From Candidatus Cloacimonadota bacterium (lineage in GTDB: Bacteria > Cloacimonadota > Cloacimonadia > JGIOTU-2): a DNA stretch of 47,681 bases. Below the pieces are notes generated by a model. It was given only the letters and a program-made list of their open reading frames with translations. It had not been told where the DNA came from and made no database searches. The stretch is from assembly GCA_034661015.1 (NCBI GenBank), contig JAYEKN010000090.1, positions 5,158 through 52,838 on the forward strand, read 5' to 3'. Below, one piece after another: positions 45,390 to 47,681 of this stretch. How positions within the stretch are numbered: the first letter of the stretch is position 1; each line of letters opens with the position of its first letter. The translations under genes were made by a program, and so were the position numbers.

Positions 45390-46250
45390 TTACACATTTA
45401 AATTATCCTCACATAGATATTTATTTATTTTATTTTTTACATTATTAATAATCCAAGCAGGAGTTGATGCTCCGGCGCAGATTCCTACCTTCTGATTGGA
45501 GCGAAACATTTTATTATGAATTTCATCGGCAGTTTCAATGTGAAAAGATTCACATCTTTCCTGTCTGGCAATTTCTGCAAGACGGGTTGTGTTTGCGCTA
45601 TTTTTTCCGCCAACAATAAACATAATATCAACTTTTTTTGCAATCATTCTTGTCTCTTCTTGCCGCAATTTTGTTGCATTGCATATTGTTTTTACAACGT
45701 GCAATTCGCGACACATTTTTAACAACTTAAAGCCCAGCAATTCAAACGTTTCTTCGCTTTGAGTGGTTTGGGCGATCAAGGCAATTTTCATATCATCCAG
45801 TTCCAGCTTCTCATTAGGATTATCAACAACAATAGATTTGTCATCGACATAGCTCAAAAGAGCTTCAACTTCGGGATGAGCCTTTTCGCCCAAAATAACC
45901 AGTTGGTAGTCTTTCGCTGTCAATTTTTTCGCAAAATTTTGTGCCTTTTTAACGATTGGACAAGTCGCATCAATAATGATTACATTTTTTTCTTGCAGCT
46001 TTTTATAATTTTCATTTGTGATTCCATGTGATCTGATAATGACAACCTGATCTGTAATTTCTTCAATGGAATTCACGCATCCCAACCCTTTTTTCTGTAG
46101 GTATTGAACCATTTGCGGATTGTGGATAATTGGACCAAGAGTTACCACATTTTCGTATTCTTTCAAGGCTTGCAGAGCCATTTGAATTGCTCGCTCTACT
46201 CCAAAGCAAAATCCGGAGTGTTCTGAAATTTCTATACTACATTTAGTCAT
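45390..46250 (-). CDS. ispH: 4-hydroxy-3-methylbut-2-enyl diphosphate reductase
   Basis: IspH carries out the last step of the non-mevalonate isoprenoid pathway, reducing HMBPP to IPP and DMAPP with a 4Fe-4S cluster. The 286-residue protein has all three cluster cysteines (Cys15 in SGFCFGV, Cys97 in DATCP, Cys190 in ICNAT), His43, His75 and His125-Glu127 near the substrate, and the GGKNSANTTRLAEIA motif. Its start overlaps the plsC stop by one base. Confidence 0.97.
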   Translation of the reverse strand: MTKCSIEISEHSGFCFGVERAIQMALQALKEYENVVTLGPIIHNPQMVQYLQKKGLGCVNSIEEITDQVVIIRSHGITNENYKKLQEKNVIIIDATCPIVKKAQNFAKKLTAKDYQLVILGEKAHPEVEALLSYVDDKSIVVDNPNEKLELDDMKIALIAQTTQSEETFELLGFKLLKMCRELHVVKTICNATKLRQEETRMIAKKVDIMFIVGGKNSANTTRLAEIARQERCESFHIETADEIHNKMFRSNQKVGICAGASTPAWIINNVKNKINKYLCEDNLNV

Positions 46251-46831
46251 TATTCGTTTATCCTATCGAGAATGATCTGAGATAATTTGCGATAATTCGG
46301 TTTCTCATCCGTATATTTTTTATGCCAGCCCGGTTTGAAAGGTTTTTTAAAAATAAAGGTTAAATTTTTTTTATGAAAAAAGCACTCTTTGAAATTATTG
46401 GCATTCAAAATTTTTACGGGATAAATAGTTGCTCCGGTAGATATTGCGATTCTGGCAATACCAGCTTTAGCTTTAAAAGATTTTCTGCTGCCTTCCGGAA
46501 ATATTATCAGATTCTTTTTGTTTCTAATCAGCTCTTCACTTTTTTTTATTGTGCTTCCTGAATAACTATCCCTTTTTACAGGTATAGCATTAAAAAAGGA
46601 GATGATTATTCCGAAAAGTTTATTTTTAAAAAGTTCACTTTTTGCAATGAAGTATGATTCAAAAGGTAAAATAGAACCCAGAAAAGGTGGATCAAGTAAA
46701 TTCTGATGATTGGCACAAACTATAATCCCACTTTTTTCTTCAATTATATTTATCCCAACCACTTTTAGATTCAAGAATGCCTTCATTGTGAAAAGAAAAG
46801 TTTTTTGAGCAATTTTAAAAGGTAATCCCAT
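46250..46831 (-). CDS. plsC: 1-acyl-sn-glycerol-3-phosphate acyltransferase
   Basis: This enzyme probably acylates lysophosphatidic acid to phosphatidic acid at the inner membrane. The 193-residue protein has the family blocks NHQNLLD (41-47), with the catalytic His42 and Asp47 (HX4D), and FPEGSR (111-116). Its N-terminus is hydrophobic. It is between cmk and ispH, a frequent grouping. The acyl acceptor is assumed from family membership. Confidence 0.9.
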   Translation of the reverse strand: MGLPFKIAQKTFLFTMKAFLNLKVVGINIIEEKSGIIVCANHQNLLDPPFLGSILPFESYFIAKSELFKNKLFGIIISFFNAIPVKRDSYSGSTIKKSEELIRNKKNLIIFPEGSRKSFKAKAGIARIAISTGATIYPVKILNANNFKECFFHKKNLTFIFKKPFKPGWHKKYTDEKPNYRKLSQIILDRINE

Positions 46832-46844
46832 AAGAATATAATTT

Positions 46845-47525
46845 TTAAAAATTTATCATCTGATAAATTTTGTTTACTTGTTCTGCAATTGTGAGGAATG
46901 TTGTATCAATCAAAATTGCATCATCAGGTTTTCGGAGAGGTGAAATTTTTCTGGTGCTATCCGATTCATCCCGCCATTCAAGTTCTTTGATCACATCTTC
47001 AAGAGATTTGGTTTCACCCTTTTTTTGTAATTCATCCCACCTTCTTCGGGCACGTTCCTTCACATCTGCGATAATGTAGAATTTATAATCCGCATTGGGA
47101 AAGACAACTGTGCCGATATCTCTTCCGTCCATAACAATGGATTTTCGTTGAGATATCTGACGCTGGAGTTCAACCAATTTGGTTCTAACCGCACCCATAC
47201 GAGCAACGAGAGATGAATATTTGGATACCTTCGGTTTTCGTATATCTTGTGTAACATCTTTCCCATTCAGTAAAATTATATTCCCGTCCTCATTATTATA
47301 ATTGATGATCTCAATGGAAATGTCTTTTAAGCATACGCTGATTTTTTTTTCATCTTTAATATCAATTCCATTTTCAATTAGATACAAGCCCACAGCACGA
47401 TACATAGCTCCACTGTCAATATAAACGCAGCCGAGCTTATCTGCCAATTGTTTGGCAGTTGTGCTTTTTCCTGAACTGGCAGGTCCGTCAATAGCAATGA
47501 CGAATTTCTTTTTAATTTTTTTCAT
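46845..47525 (-). CDS. cmk: Cytidylate kinase
   Basis: Cmk phosphorylates CMP and dCMP. The 226-residue protein has the P-loop GPASSGKST (14-22), YIDSGAMYRAVGLYL, MDGRDIGTVVFPNADYKFYI and the RRWDELQ and RDESDSTRKISPL segments of the CMP-specific form. It opens the cmk-plsC-ispH-rpsA group; the next upstream gene on the same strand ends at 47562. Confidence 0.96.
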   Translation of the reverse strand: MKKIKKKFVIAIDGPASSGKSTTAKQLADKLGCVYIDSGAMYRAVGLYLIENGIDIKDEKKISVCLKDISIEIINYNNEDGNIILLNGKDVTQDIRKPKVSKYSSLVARMGAVRTKLVELQRQISQRKSIVMDGRDIGTVVFPNADYKFYIIADVKERARRRWDELQKKGETKSLEDVIKELEWRDESDSTRKISPLRKPDDAILIDTTFLTIAEQVNKIYQMINF

Positions 47526-47561
47526 AGAATTTGCAAAAAACTTAAATGTGGATTTTTTCAG

Positions 47562-47681
47562 TCAATGTTTTAAGAAAGTAAAACCGGGCGAATGATTGAT
47601 GATCTTATCAAGATGTGAATCGTAAACGGTTTTTCTGAAGTGTTTCGCGCCCAACGTTTCGGAGAAACGTATTACTGTATT
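47562..47681 (-). CDS. C-terminal end of an upstream gene, partial
   Basis: A frame open from the window edge reads 39 codons to a TGA at 47564-47562. The peptide, beginning NTVIRFSETLGAKHFRKTV, has normal coding composition and aligns with the direction of the cmk group. I do not recognise it. It lies 36 bases before cmk, so it may be the first visible part of the same operon. Confidence 0.45.
   Translation of the reverse strand, partial: NTVIRFSETLGAKHFRKTVYDSHLDKIINHSPGFTFLKH

Overview
The window is about 47.7 kb of AT-rich bacterial chromosome. Positions 179-31614 hold an almost unbroken translation and transcription superoperon on the + strand: four tRNAs (Thr-Tyr-Gly-Thr), tuf, rpmG, tRNA-Trp, secE, nusG, rplKAJL, rpoBC, rpsLG, fusA, then the S10, spc and alpha operons (rpsJ to rplQ) with secY, adk, map and infA embedded. 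A nested hairpin with two U-tracts (31703-31768) closes it. The only notable losses from the textbook order are rpmD (uL30), missing between rpsE and rplO, and a second tuf after fusA.

From 31.8 to 38.3 kb, still on +, are a small secreted protein, a scar containing the first residues of MetF joined to the activation domain of B12-dependent methionine synthase (MetH), then ahcY and metK. These look like the remains of a metF-metH-ahcY-metK methionine/SAM cycle cluster. A hexapeptide-repeat acyltransferase and a DegT-family sugar aminotransferase follow (nucleotide-sugar N-acylation, probably for surface polysaccharide), then a short SSB and a strong terminator.

From 38.4 to 43.2 kb, on the - strand, lies a tight five-gene operon: pgsB, pgsC and pgsW-like poly-gamma-glutamate genes, then an unrecognised exported protein and a probable outer-membrane beta-barrel. 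The last two overlap or abut the pgs genes. I read this as a candidate poly-gamma-glutamate synthesis and export system adapted to a two-membrane cell; this is the most interesting locus. From 43.3 kb to the end, also on -, is the cmk-plsC-ispH-rpsA cluster and the C-terminus of one more gene.

The organism is a diderm bacterium (outer-membrane-type barrel with terminal Phe, periplasmic signal peptides). The AT-rich code, the Bacteroidetes-like MetF N-terminus, the PgsBCW-type genes and the gene order suggest the FCB group, with Cloacimonadota (WWE1) as my best but unproven guess. Several expression controls are visible: hairpins that sequester the Shine-Dalgarno of rpoC and the start of rpsL, a 16-bp hairpin before rpoB, and a structured fusA leader without a Shine-Dalgarno. 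A short palindromic repeat (ATCCGCCAGCTGGCGGAT and variants) is dispersed through 33-40 kb, and one copy sits in frame inside a gene.
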